Below the pieces are notes generated by a model. That model was not told the origin of the DNA. It searched no databases and worked only from the letters and a program-made list of their open reading frames with translations. The position numbers were made by a program, and so were the translations under genes. From positions 1 to 29,703 of the forward strand of contig QPMI01000448.1 in NCBI GenBank assembly GCA_004431415.1: DNA of 29,703 nt. The letters run 5' to 3'. This DNA is from Cyanophora paradoxa. Taxonomy: Eukaryota > Glaucocystophyceae > Cyanophorales > Cyanophoraceae. Below are positions 9,549 to 18,270 of this stretch, piece by piece (position 1 is the first letter of the stretch; every line of letters starts with the position of its first letter).

Positions 9549-9789
9549 AGATGGCAAGCCAGAATTGACGCCGCGATTCGTATTTGCCGCGAACAACCGC
9601 AATGTACCGCGATTGTCAAATCATGCCGCGGTTAGGGAAAACTGCCGCGAAGTTGCCGCGTTATTTGGACTACCCCCCTTTTTTATTTCGTGGTTAATTA
9701 ATTCTTGGGAAACCGTCGCGTAGAAAACGCGATTCCATCGCGGATGCCGCATTTTGACGCTAACTACCGAATTTGACGACGTGTGGCAG
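9549..9789 (-). repeat. Right-half-only segment with a third AT-rich module
   Basis: Between the right inner and outer arms lies about 240 bp, against about 72 bp on the left (9140-9211). It holds a third diverged copy of the module (9665-9705: ggactacccccc, then a run of T, atttcgtggttaattaattc) flanked by the same CCGCG words. This indicates that arms grow or shrink by whole modules. Confidence 0.7.
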
Positions 9790-10111
9790 TAATTGCCGCT
9801 AGTAGCGCGGAGTGCCGCGGAAACACCGCGTCAATCACACTACCCCCACTTTTTAATTTCGTGGTTAATTAATTCTCGGGCGAGAGCCGCGAAAGCAGCG
9901 CGACGACGCCTTGGATGCCGCGTTCTGTCGCCAACTGCCGGATTTAACGACATCTACCGGTAATTGCCGCAGAATTTGTTAGTAGCGCGGAATGCCGCGA
10001 AGATGCCGCGTCATTTGGACTACCCCCCTTTTTTAATTTCGTGGTTAATTAATTCTCACGTAACTGCCGCGGAGTTGCCGCGGATAGACTCAAAATGCCG
10101 CGGTTGCCGCG
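9790..10111 (-). repeat. Right outer arm of foldback element
   Basis: This is the partner of 8819-9139 and is one base longer because of a homopolymer (six C against five G). It contains the inverted forms of the two AT-rich modules at about 9841-9877 and 10020-10055. Confidence 0.9.
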
Positions 10112-10376
10112 ACACGTCGCGCGCTCACTCGCGTCACATTTCTTCCCATCCCATCAAGAGCCGCGCTCTTTCTTTTGCCATCGCATCCCGCTTCGACGCA
10201 CAGTGCATGCGGTGTCGCGTTGGCGCGTGCGCAGCCGCAGGCCAGTCTGCCATCCCAGAGCTAGCTGCTGGCATGAGAGAGACTGGGTTCATTTGGATGG
10301 GAGAAGAAACAGAACCGGAAAAGAGAGAAAAGGAGGTCTACAACGCCAGGATAGCGCGTGAGATACGAGAAGAGAG
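10112..10376. other. Spacer between foldback element and SET gene
   Basis: The stretch presumably includes the 3' UTR of the SET gene. The + strand has a short purine-rich open frame ending in TAG at 10378-10380 (ETGFIWMGEETEPEK...). It might be coding, but no start context, homology or partner exons support it. Nothing else was recognised. Confidence 0.4.
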
Positions 10377-11035
10377 CTAGCGAGCCAGCACGCTCCAGTA
10401 CAGCTGCCCGTACGGGACGAAGATCTCCATCCCCTGCTTGAGGACGCAGTCGGCGACTAGCCAGACCTGCCCGTCCTTCTCCACGCGGAAGAAGGCGTTG
10501 TTCGAGAAGCGGGGGTGAGTCCCGGGCTTATCCGCGTCATTTGCGAAGCGCGCTAGGCTCGCCTCCGGAAAGTCGGTGGCGTCGAGGACGTACGTGTGCC
10601 CGTACTTGCCTTTGAACGAGATGCTGTAGAGGCGACGCGAGGGCTCGCGAGCGAAAATCTCCAGCGCTTGAGTCTTCGTGTAGATCGTCCCGCGGTACGG
10701 GGTGATGAGGTCACCTGGTCTGAAAACAACTGCACCACGGCGCACGCCCGGCCGCTCCACGAAGAGGCCGGTCCCGGCGCGCCAGATGCCCGACTGCTTC
10801 GGCAGAAGCCAGCCCGCGCGGCGATCGATGCCGATGGCAGCGGTGGTGCGCGGCAGACGGCCTCGCCGCGGGGTCTGCGGCAAACTTTACTCGCAGCGAT
10901 ACTGGCGGCACGAGCGGCAGTCGAACGAGCGCACGCTCACACCACGCGTCCTTGCCGTTACCTGCCGGCAGCGAGTGCAGCCTGGCAGTTAGCGCACAGG
11001 CGACCCACTGGCGGCGCAGCGCACTCAGCGCACAT
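10377..11035 (-). CDS. SET-domain protein (putative lysine methyltransferase)
   Basis: The main exon (10377-10874) encodes a compact SET-like domain. In order it shows SGIWRAGTGLFVERPGVRRG (G-x-G-L-F entry motif), ITPYRG, YVLDATDF, SLARFANDADKPG (the position of the ARF-x-N-H-S/N-D motif), FFRVEKDGQVWLVADCVL, and GMEIFVPYGQLYW (the G-E-E-L-F-x-x-Y-G motif). These are the S-adenosylmethionine and lysine-binding elements of SET methyltransferases. The canonical NHS Asn is present as N in RFAND. A likely first exon (10962-11035) starts with ATG and encodes a four-Cys cluster, MCAECAAPPVGRLCANC, suggesting a zinc-binding N-terminus; the donor is gtaacg. Joining the two leaves the frame off by one, so the exact splice, or an indel, is unresolved. 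At about 190 residues it is short for a SET enzyme. Its upstream region faces the + ORF at 11340. Confidence 0.75.
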
Positions 11036-11339
11036 ACCAGTTCAGTACCTCCGGCCGAAGCGAGACGACGCAGCTGCCTATACATTTTGCTTCGGAACTG
11101 CCCACCAGCTCGAGATCCCAGCGCTGGGGCTTCGGTACCGGTACCCCCTGCCGGAGCACCCGCCGTCCCGTTCTCCTGCTGTGAGCTCAACGGCAAGGCT
11201 TCTGCTCAGCTCCTACCGCGGTGCTAGCCCTCTTGTGCTAAATCACGCCCGCACGCCCCGCGCAATCTTCGGGAATTCCCGCGCTGACGCCCATTTGGGC
11301 AGCCGTCAATACACATAGGCGGCCTTCGGCACGGCAGAC
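11036..11339. promoter_or_regulatory. Divergent intergenic region, probable shared promoter
   Basis: About 300 bp separates the SET gene (-) from the start of the interrupted ORF (+). No clear TATA box or known operator was seen; a ggtaccggtacc palindrome lies at about 11137. Its role is inferred only from the head-to-head layout. Confidence 0.3.
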
Positions 11340-11418
11340 ATGTCAGCGCCGGCCGAGGAACGGAAGCGGAGGCCGCGTACAGACGCGCAGACAAGCGAGC
11401 CGGGCGCGGGAAAGGCCG
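11340..11418 (+). pseudogene. First 26 codons of an ORF cut off by the LTR element
   Basis: The ATG at 11340 (agacATGTC) opens a basic, Lys/Arg-rich reading frame (MSAPAEERKRRPRTDAQ...) that runs into the LTR at 11419 and stops soon after inside it. It is divergent from the SET gene. If it was a real exon, the retrotransposon inserted into the start of a gene. The rest should lie beyond the right LTR, outside this window. The evidence is limited to start context and frame. Confidence 0.3.
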
Positions 11419-11674
11419 TGTCGGATGAGAGGATTCCCACCCGGTGCAGCGTCCGTGCGGTCACGCACGGGCTGGGGCTGTAGCTGGGAGCACAAGTGGT
11501 CTATTCACAAGTGTACCCGTCCAGGGATCGCGTACCCCCAAACGGAGTCGCGCCCGGCGCTAAGTCAGAATACAGAGAGTGCTAGAGCTAGCTGCTCGAT
11601 AGCACTAGACTAGGGCTAGCGGCTACGCATAGACTGCCGGCTAGCCTAATCCGAGGGAATCGCGGCACGCGACA
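11419..11674 (-). repeat. Left (3') LTR, complete, 256 bp
   Basis: On the element's strand it runs TGTCGCGTGCC...CATCCGACA, so it has 5-bp inverted ends beginning TG and ending CA. It matches 29457-29703 with five inserted bases and at most one substitution (11468-11480 versus 29507-29517; 11534-11539; 11551-11556; 11612-11618). The right edge is set by the CGACA end and the adjoining purine-rich strand. No TATA box is obvious. Confidence 0.9.
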
Positions 11675-11690
11675 ACTCCTCACTCTGCAT
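11675..11690 (-). promoter_or_regulatory. Polypurine tract
   Basis: Immediately upstream of the 3' LTR on the element's strand is AGAGTGAGGAGT, a short purine-rich run in the position expected for plus-strand priming. It is short and interrupted by T, so the call rests mostly on position. Confidence 0.55.
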
Positions 11691-12364
11691 ACGGTGCGTC
11701 CTCGCACCGGACCGCGCCAAGCCGAACGTCGAGTCTGCATGCTCGACGGGGCGTCCACCCCACCGCCGGGGTGTGCACCAACCACGGCAGCGACAGGGCG
11801 GCGGCGAGTGAACTCCTCTCGAAGTAGAATGTCCGTCGTCAGCAACCAGATATGCCAGGTAGCATAGCTCGCGACCGAAATAGGAGCCGATACCAGCATA
11901 GTGCATGTACCTAGGCAACCCCAGGCCAAGCTCGAAAGATGGAAAAGCATAGAACTCGAAACCCCCCAAAAGCTGGCCCAAACTCGCTCCAACGGCGAGA
12001 GCCGAAGGAGAGTGGCACGGATGGGAAGTTTCACCGCCTCGGGAAGAAACCAGCGAGGAGGTATCCGGGCCGCCCATCAGGCCCAACGAAAGGATAGGGC
12101 ACGACTGAGTGCACCCCCAGCCAGCAACCTCGAGCCCCTCACGGACCCGCAGGCACCCGGGAGGCCTACACCCAGCCACTCTCCACGAGCGACGGGCCCA
12201 GATCCCAGAAAATGGAACGAAAGGCCCAGATGGCGCCCCGTGATTGGCCACCAGCCAACCCACGTCCCACCTCGGAAGCCAGGGCTGAGGCAAAGCGGGC
12301 AAAGAAATCTGCCCCACGGCGCAAGCACAGCGATCGCAAAGGGAACAGCAATGGGACGAGCTTC
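11691..12364 (-). other. Region between integrase stop and polypurine tract, possible 3' ORF
   Basis: About 670 bp follows the pol stop. Two minus-strand frames are open. One overlaps the integrase stop and continues to 11646 (Trp/Gly/Cys-rich). The other (12034-11588) includes a hydrophobic stretch (SSMLFHLSSLAWGCLGTCTM, then SYATWHIWLLTTDILL) that could span a membrane. This is the place where some LTR elements carry an extra ORF. No motif or start codon supports a specific protein, and GC-rich DNA gives long open frames by chance, so I do not call a gene. Confidence 0.3.
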
Positions 12365-14140
12365 TCACAGGTCGTCGACCAAAATCGCGTCATCCATCTC
12401 AACCTCGTCGCCCTCGGCAGCCCGCTCGGGGCCCTCGGCGTCGACGTCAGGGGCGAGAGGTGGATTTTGTTCTTGAGCGGGCGAGTCCGCGAGTGCGGGG
12501 TCGATCGCCGGCTCGTCGGCGTTCACAGCAGTCTTCCGAGGCCGACCAACGCGGGGACGGGCTTGAGACTCGGAGAGACGCGTGCGGAACGGAAGCATGC
12601 AGTCGATGTGGGCAACAGTCTCACGCAGAGGACGGGTACGGGCATCGTCCTTGGCGGAGTAGGGCTTAGCCGACCCCTTGACCGTGTAGGTGTAACCGCC
12701 AGGGTTAACACCAGTCACAGTGTAGGGCCCGACCCACGAATTGTACAGCCCTTTGTTGTGTTCGCCCATCCAGCACAATACCTTGTCGCCAACCTCAAAG
12801 CGGCGACGATGAGGCGGGTTGCCGGTGCGAGCAACCATGCGGTTCCGATAGAACCGACGGTACTCGCGCGAGGCAGCGTCGGCGCTCGCGGCAGCTCGCG
12901 TCATCGCGAGAAGGTAATCAGCCGGGTGCGTGTGGTCGGGGTTCACGAAGCGGACGCCGGCTCCGAAGCGCACTTCGCAGGGCAGGTGCACTTCAGAACC
13001 GCGGTGCAAGACCATCGGGGAGAACCCGGTGGCGGAGTGCACGGTGGTCCGCAACGCGAGAACGATATCGGCGTTGTAAAGAGGCCAGTCAGAGAGCGGC
13101 CGCTTGTGCTCACGGCACATGGCGTAAGCGAGAGTCTTGTAGACTCCGCCCAGGCGCTCGGCGCCGCCGTTCGAGGCGTGGTGGTAGGCGGCCGCGTGCA
13201 CGAACCGGGTACCCTTCTCCTTGAAGAACGCGTTCCACGCGCCCCCAACGAGTTGGGACCCGCGGTCCGTCAGGATGCGCGCGGGCACGCCCTCGTGCGT
13301 ATAGAAGTCGATCGCGGTGGCGAGCAAGGCCTCGCCGGAGATACGGGAGAGCGGGTAGATATAGCAGAACTTGGTGTATGCGTCGACGTACGCGATGATG
13401 TATCGCGAGCCGTCTTCGTGCATATCCAAGTGGAAGATATCCACCTGCCATAGGTCTCCCTTGCCCGAAGGCTGTATCACCTGAATGGCGGTACGGCGGG
13501 GCTTCGCGGCCTTCGCGAACTGACAGTGCGGGCACGACCGCACAAAGCGAGCGATGGAGGCGTACATGCCAGGCCACCAGAACCGCAGGGCGATCCGACG
13601 GGCTATCACGGGCGCGCCTCGATGGGCCCAGCCCTCGTGATAGGCGTAGAGCACCCTGTCGATCCAAGCGTCCGGCAAGACGGGTAGGAACCGGCCGGCA
13701 GGGACCAAGGGGTTGCGCTCGATGACGCCGTCGTCGGCCAGGCTGAACTCGCCGGCCAGGCGTGCAAAGCGCTCCTTGGCCCGCAGGCAGTGAGCGCAGC
13801 TGGGCGAGCAGGGATCTGCGTCGCGCCTCGAGCCGCGGGTACAGACAGTTGGATTCTCGCCCTCTGCGTGGAAGGCGAGAAGCTTCTTGCAGAAGGAATC
13901 CTCCTTCTGAGCGGCGAGCAGACGCTTGCGCTTCTCGGGCGGGAACATACGGCGCAGCGCGTCGGGGAGCGCCCCATCGACGGCTGGCGAGGGTCCGCAG
14001 GCCCACGCGTCGAGGACGGTATCCACGAAGACCGGCTTGCACGGCGGGCGAACGTCCCGGCCTCTAGGGTCGAGTTCTACCCACCGCTGCGGGGCAGCGG
14101 CCTCGGCGGCGACCGTCTCAGGCTCGAGCGGGGCGGCGTC
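12365..14140 (-). CDS. Pol: integrase domain
   Basis: This is the longest intact frame of the element, ending in TGA at 12365. It has no ATG of its own and reads on from the upstream linker (about 14140), as expected for a polyprotein. Counting from the codon at 14026: HHCC zinc-binding motif with His130, His135, Cys165 and Cys168 (YHEGWAHRG ... SCPHCQ). The catalytic core has Asp196 (WQVDIFHLD), Asp254 (ILTDRGSQ) and Glu290 (SNGGAERLGG), giving the D-x35-E spacing. A GPY/F-type motif lies at 431-435 (WVGPY). The C-terminal tail has an AT-hook-like GRPRK at about 494-498 followed by an acidic Pro-rich end. No chromodomain is seen. It inserts the cDNA copy into host chromatin. All catalytic residues are present, so this domain could be functional. 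Confidence 0.93.
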   Translation of the reverse strand, partial: DAAPLEPETVAAEAAAPQRWVELDPRGRDVRPPCKPVFVDTVLDAWACGPSPAVDGALPDALRRMFPPEKRKRLLAAQKEDSFCKKLLAFHAEGENPTVCTRGSRRDADPCSPSCAHCLRAKERFARLAGEFSLADDGVIERNPLVPAGRFLPVLPDAWIDRVLYAYHEGWAHRGAPVIARRIALRFWWPGMYASIARFVRSCPHCQFAKAAKPRRTAIQVIQPSGKGDLWQVDIFHLDMHEDGSRYIIAYVDAYTKFCYIYPLSRISGEALLATAIDFYTHEGVPARILTDRGSQLVGGAWNAFFKEKGTRFVHAAAYHHASNGGAERLGGVYKTLAYAMCREHKRPLSDWPLYNADIVLALRTTVHSATGFSPMVLHRGSEVHLPCEVRFGAGVRFVNPDHTHPADYLLAMTRAAASADAASREYRRFYRNRMVARTGNPPHRRRFEVGDKVLCWMGEHNKGLYNSWVGPYTVTGVNPGGYTYTVKGSAKPYSAKDDARTRPLRETVAHIDCMLPFRTRLSESQARPRVGRPRKTAVNADEPAIDPALADSPAQEQNPPLAPDVDAEGPERAAEGDEVEMDDAILVDDL

Positions 14141-15250
14141 GTCGGAAGCCTGCCCGCGGGCAGAGGGGCGACCTCGAGCCCGCGGCGCTGGCTTGGGGTC
14201 CGGGGGACCGGCCGAACGCGGATCTGGTGGCGAGCAGTCTCCGGGGAGAGCGAGCGTCGGCGCGGAGGCCCGGGAGGCGGCTCGCCCTCAGGGTCCTCCG
14301 GCTCCCACTCAATATGAATCGGCACCGGCCGATCCGAGGGGTCGACCGGGGAGCGCCAGTGGCGCGTGTTGTACTCATCTCGAGGCTGCCGCCTCAAGGC
14401 GGGGCCGCGAGGGAAGAGCGCGTCGGGATGCAGGGGCCGCGGCTCGGCAAATCCCTTGGCGCCCCACCGACGGGGCCCGGTTTCCGAGCGCTTCGGGACT
14501 CGCTCCGCAAGAGCGAGGGGGAAGCCGTCAGCGTCGCAGGCGTCGGAGGGGACAGGCCCTTCCGGCAGCGACTCGTCATCGATCTCGCCCGAGGCCTCGG
14601 CCTCTGCGTGAGCGTCCTCTAGCAGCGCGGCCGGGGCGCCCAGGTCGCCCTCAGGGGCGTCGGCATCTCCGCGTCCGAGGGAGCCTCGCGCTCCTCGACA
14701 GCGGGCGCCGGGCCCGGCTCTCGTCGTTTCGGGGGCGGCGAGACCGACTCTGGCGCGGGAGGCGCGAAGCGCTCTGGGGCGGCCCGCGCTCGCTTGCGCG
14801 TGGCGGCGTCAGTAGCCGAGGCGGAGGCCTTGGCCTCAGCGAACCCAGCCGACGCAGCAAGCTTGGCGAGCTCGCGGGGCAGGCGTCGCGGCGCGCGCTC
14901 TGGCGGCGGGGGCTCGGCGTCGGAATCGGTTTCCGCAGCACCGCCAGCCTCACCCTCAGGCTCGGGCGCGGGCGCTTCAGGGCGCCGGCGTCGGGCTCGG
15001 CCTCAGGAGCACTGGCTGGCACAGGGGGCCGCGACTCCTCCTCTGCATAAGAGGAGCGGCCCGGCGGGGAAGAGGGGGCGCTCGCAGGCGCCGCCCGGGG
15101 CGCTCGGCGTCTAGCGGCTCGGCCACCCTCGGCTGGGGCTTCCGCGCGGAAGCCGGCGGAGTTGGCGAGCTGGCGCAGGGCCCGCTCGGTCGGGCCCAGC
15201 TGCATCCTAAAGATGCCCAGCGGGACGTCGGGATCCTCAGGCTCAGCCCC
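14141..15250 (-). CDS. Pol: Pro/Glu/Ala-rich linker between RNase H and integrase
   Basis: On the minus strand the frame downstream of RNase H continues through a long low-complexity segment rich in Pro, Ala, Glu and Arg (GPTERALRQLANSAG near 15190, RELAKLAASAGFAEAKASA near 14860, LLEDAHAEAEASGEIDDES near 14600, DPSDRPVPIHIEWEPEDPEG near 14310). It joins integrase at about 14140. At least two frame changes are needed. Typical Ty3 elements have only a short connection here; Tat/Ogre elements carry a second RNase H at this place, but no such fold is visible. It is likely disordered. No function is assigned. Confidence 0.6.
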
Positions 15251-16640
15251 TACAGCATGTTGCGGGATGCCGAAGCCTTCGGCGCCCTTGTAGGCCGCGG
15301 GCTTGGACGAGGAACCGTCTGCACCGCCTGGCTGCCAGACGGGGTGGTCCTTAGGGAGACGCGAGCACGCGTCGGGACCCCGTTCTGCTTGCCAGGGCGG
15401 TAGACGATCTCAAAGTCGTAGGCCTGCAAGAGCAGGGACCAGCGACCGAGGCGGCCCGTCGTCGGGTCCAGCGTCTTCAGCCACTGGAGGGCGTGGTGGT
15501 CGGTCCGCACCAGGAACTGGGGGCCGCCCAGCAGATAGTGGCGCCAATACTTAATGGCCCAGACTACTGCGAGGCACTCCAGCTCCGTAGCGGAGTAGTT
15601 CATCTCGGCCGGCAGCAGCGTGCGGCTGATGAACGCGAGCGGCCGCTCGACGCCTTTGTCGTCGGCCTGGCTCAGAATTGCGCCGATAGCGTAGGTGCTG
15701 GCGTCCGTCTGGAGAATGAAGGGCTTCGAGAAGTCCGGGAACCGCAATATAATATCGCGGCCCAGGAGTTCTTTCAGCTCCTTAAAGGCGCGGTCGGCGG
15801 GGCCGTCCTCTGGCCAACTCCAGACGGCGTCCTTCAATAGAAGGCGCTGCATGGCGTGCACCACTTTGGAGAAGTTCTCGACAAAGCGGCGGTAGTAGCC
15901 GGCGAGGCCGAGGAACGAGCGGAGCTCGTCCGCGTTCTTCGGCGTCTGCCAGTCCGTGATCACCTTGGTCTTCGCAGGGTCCTGGCGGATCCCTTCGGCG
16001 GAGATGCGGTGGCCGAGAAGGTCGATTTCAGGCACGCAGAAGCGGCACTTCGACGGCTTCAGGCGCAGGTTCGCCTTAGAGATCGTCTCGAAGAGCGCCT
16101 TCAAGTCTAGAAGGTGCTGATCGATGGACGGTGAGAAGACCGTGATATCGTCGATGTACGCGACGACGCAGGTGGTCAGCAAGGGGCCCAGGATCGCAGT
16201 GATCGCGCGGGAGAATGCCGCGGGCCCGTTCGTGACCCCAAACGGCGTAACCTTCCACTGAAAGTGACCCCAGGGGACCACAAATGCAGTGTAGGCTCGG
16301 GAGCCGGGGTGCAGAGGCAGCTGCCAGAAGCCGGCAGTCGCGTCAGCAGTCGAGAAGACCATCGAGCCGCGGAGGCGCTCGAGCTGGTCGTCTATGCGGG
16401 GTAGGGGAAACACGTCCCGCTCGGTGATCTGATTCAGCCTCCGATAGTCGACACAGAAACGCCAAGTGCCGTCCTTTTGGGGCCAGCACTACCGGCGAGC
16501 CATATGCCGCTTGGGAGGGCTCGATCAGCCCAAGCTCAAGGAGTTTCTGAATTTCCTTGCGGGCGTGTTCCTCGGCGTGCGGGTTCATACGCCGCGGAGG
16601 CGTGAACACCGGAAGGCGAGTCGTGAGTTTGATCACGTGC
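15251..16640 (-). CDS. Pol: reverse transcriptase and RNase H
   Basis: The domain begins in the frame that carries PVFTPPRRMNPHAEEHARKE and GLIEPSQAAYGSPVVLAPK. A one-base frame break at about 16480 separates this from DGTWRFCVDYRRLNQ and the rest. The core shows FPLPRIDDQLE, the palm motif TPFGVTNGPAAFSRA, the catalytic YIDD at 16147-16158, and the Ty3-typical FLGLAGYYRRFV. RNase H follows with Asp (LQTDAS, 15703-15705), Glu (SATELEC, 15583-15585) and Asp (VRTDHHAL, 15499-15501). The end of RNase H (YRPGKQNGVP) is followed by a second break at about 15380. All catalytic acidic residues are intact. The two breaks would stop translation unless they are sequence errors. It makes the cDNA copy and removes the RNA template. 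Confidence 0.93.
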
Positions 16641-17730
16641 TCGTAATAGAGCAGGTTGCTGGTGCCCTCTTTGGCCTCGACCTTGTCTGCGAAGACATCC
16701 TTGTAGCGCCGCAGGAGCGCGTGAAGTTCGGCTTTCTGCGCCGTCGTGATTGACGGGTGAGAGCCGAGCTCAGGAATCTTCTTCAGCAGCTCTTGCCACT
16801 CCTCCTCTGCATTAGGCACCGGCCGCGGTGCCTCAGCGGGCTTCGCGTCGGGTGCTGCAGTCGTAGGGGGTGGGGCATCGGGCCGGGCCGAAAGCGAGGC
16901 TGTGACCACACTCTGGGTGGGGCCTCGGCGTCGGCGACCGGTGCGGCCTTGCGGACCGTAACGTCGCCGCGCATGGCGCGGACTGCATCGAGCAAGTCGC
17001 GCTCCGCTTTTTCGGAGAGACCGGGGAAGGTCGAGCGCAGGGTGGCGTCTCTGGGACGGACACTGCCTCGACTGCGGCGACGAACTCGTCGACCGAGGGC
17101 CTGTGATCGGGGCCGGCGTTGGGGACGCGCTTCGTGACGACGTGCTCATAGCATCGTCGTCGAGGCTAATGATGCTCATAGCATCAAGGTCCTGCAACGG
17201 CCGGTCGGCTGTGTCGAAGGGCAGCTCGCCAAACGTGACGACTATATCGTCGACGTCGTAGGGCGGTGCGCGGGGTGGGTCGGCGGGCTCAGCAGGCGCT
17301 GCGCTAGACAGAGCGCGCTGCTTTTCCGCCTCATCTACGACAGAACGTAGGGTGGAGATTATTTTCTCAACGTCTTTGGCGGGCTCATATGCCGCGCCAA
17401 GCATGCGTGCTTTTCTATTAAAGTGGCGGAGTCCAGTGCGGCGTTTGGCAGGCACGATTCGCAGCCGGCGAATCAAGAGGTCTGTCAATGCACTCGCACT
17501 ACAAGGCATTTGCTCAGGTTCGTACTCAAAATCACCAGGCGGTAGGGCGACCGCCGAAGCGACCGCTACTACCGATCCTAGCGGCAGGGTTACCGGCTGC
17601 CGGCCAGGATTGCACAACCGCACGTGAAACATTTTGTCTCCCGGGTGATTATGCAGCTGGTAAGGGCAGAGTACGCCCAAGGCTTGCGGGGACTCCGGCG
17701 ACGGCTCGACGTAGAGGTGCGGCAACTCAC
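16641..17730 (-). CDS. Pol: protease to reverse transcriptase spacer
   Basis: Reading on from the protease, the frame has a beta-rich piece (KMFHVRLCNPGRQPVTLPLG, 17630-17570) and an Asp-rich segment (TADRPLQDLDAMSIISLDDD). A helical part follows (LSEKAERDLLDAVRAM near 17000) and then a Pro-rich run up to KKIPELGSHPS ahead of RT. Frame breaks lie near 17110 and 16900. The first piece is similar in character to the sequence that usually follows Ty3-type proteases. The function of the rest is unknown. Confidence 0.55.
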
Positions 17731-18270
17731 GCGTTGCCGGGCCCTGCCCATTGAGCGTGCATGGGACGAGGGCCTCTCCGACGGGGAGCTTTACTGGTCC
17801 CAGGACTCGGACCAGGATCCCAAGCTGGTCCGGAGCCGAAAAGGGACGACGACTTCGCGGTGCAGGTGGTCACGGGCCCGGAGGCACCACCCGGACAGCG
17901 TCGTGTCGATCTGGCCGTGGACGGCCTGGATCGCGTCCAGGCCGAGCAGAATGTCCGGCTCAACGCCCATGGCGCCGCGCGGGACGACGAAGACGCGGCG
18001 GCAGAAGCGGAGCGAGCCCAGAACGAAGACTACGTCGGCGCGGCGACAACGAATTTTGTCCCGGTCCATGAAACCGCGGACTATCGTGTGGCCCTCGACG
18101 TAATTGACTTCGTCGGGCGGCAGGCGGTCGAGGACTTCCTGGGAACTACAGTTCCCTGGGCGCCCGTGTCGACAACAATGCGAGCGGGCCGTTCAGCGCC
18201 GGAGCGGCCGTTCGGCAGGCGCATAGCAATGCTGCCGTGAATGTGCAGTGTCTTTGGCCGGAAGAATTCC
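17731..18270 (-). CDS. Pol: retropepsin-type aspartic protease
   Basis: The frame entering the domain reads HGSIAMRLPNGRSG, then PARIVVDTGAQGTVV, with the active-site DTG at 18162-18170. A break at about 18150 shifts to SQEVLDRLPPDEVNYVEGHT and continues through VRGFMDRD, LRFCRRVFVVP and GVEPDILLGLDAI. The last matches the I-L-L-G-x-D motif near the C-terminus of these proteases. It cleaves the Gag-Pol polyprotein. Apart from the one break the fold elements are in order. Confidence 0.85.

Larger units (their letters stand above)
8819..10111. mobile_element. Foldback element: 1.3 kb giant inverted repeat, non-coding
   Basis: The whole segment is palindromic in organisation. Outer arms 8819-9139 and 9790-10111 are reverse complements that appear identical except for one extra G/C in a homopolymer (8901-8905 versus its partner near 10023). 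Inner arms 9212-9310 and 9449-9548 pair too, but with many mismatches (roughly three quarters matching by eye). The centre is 9311-9448. The right half carries an extra 9549-9789 segment not matched on the left. Composition is a mosaic of CCGCGGCA-type words and AT-rich blocks. There is no convincing ORF or transposase. Foldback or long-TIR non-autonomous DNA transposon is the best label. I could not find a target-site duplication; the bases outside the ends (gcgtcat | acacgtc) do not match. It lies between the 5' end of M2 and the 3' end of the SET gene. Confidence 0.8.

Noticed and set aside
9314-9568. 84-codon ORF in the foldback loop
   Set aside because: It runs through the loop and into the inverted arm, with no TATA-to-ATG logic or similarity to a transposase. 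It is most likely chance.
8819-10111. Helitron or Mutator-like autonomous element
   Set aside because: There is no Rep/helicase or transposase ORF. Helitrons lack terminal inverted repeats, and no 8-9 bp target duplication is visible for a Mutator-type call.
12212-13453. 413-codon + strand ORF
   Set aside because: It lies antisense to the integrase, whose HHCC, DDE and GPY/F motifs are all on the minus strand. Its composition is an Arg/Val/Gly mirror of that gene.
13926-15050. 374-codon + strand ORF
   Set aside because: It is antisense to the Pol linker and integrase N-terminus, consists of Ser/Gly/Arg low complexity and has no motif.
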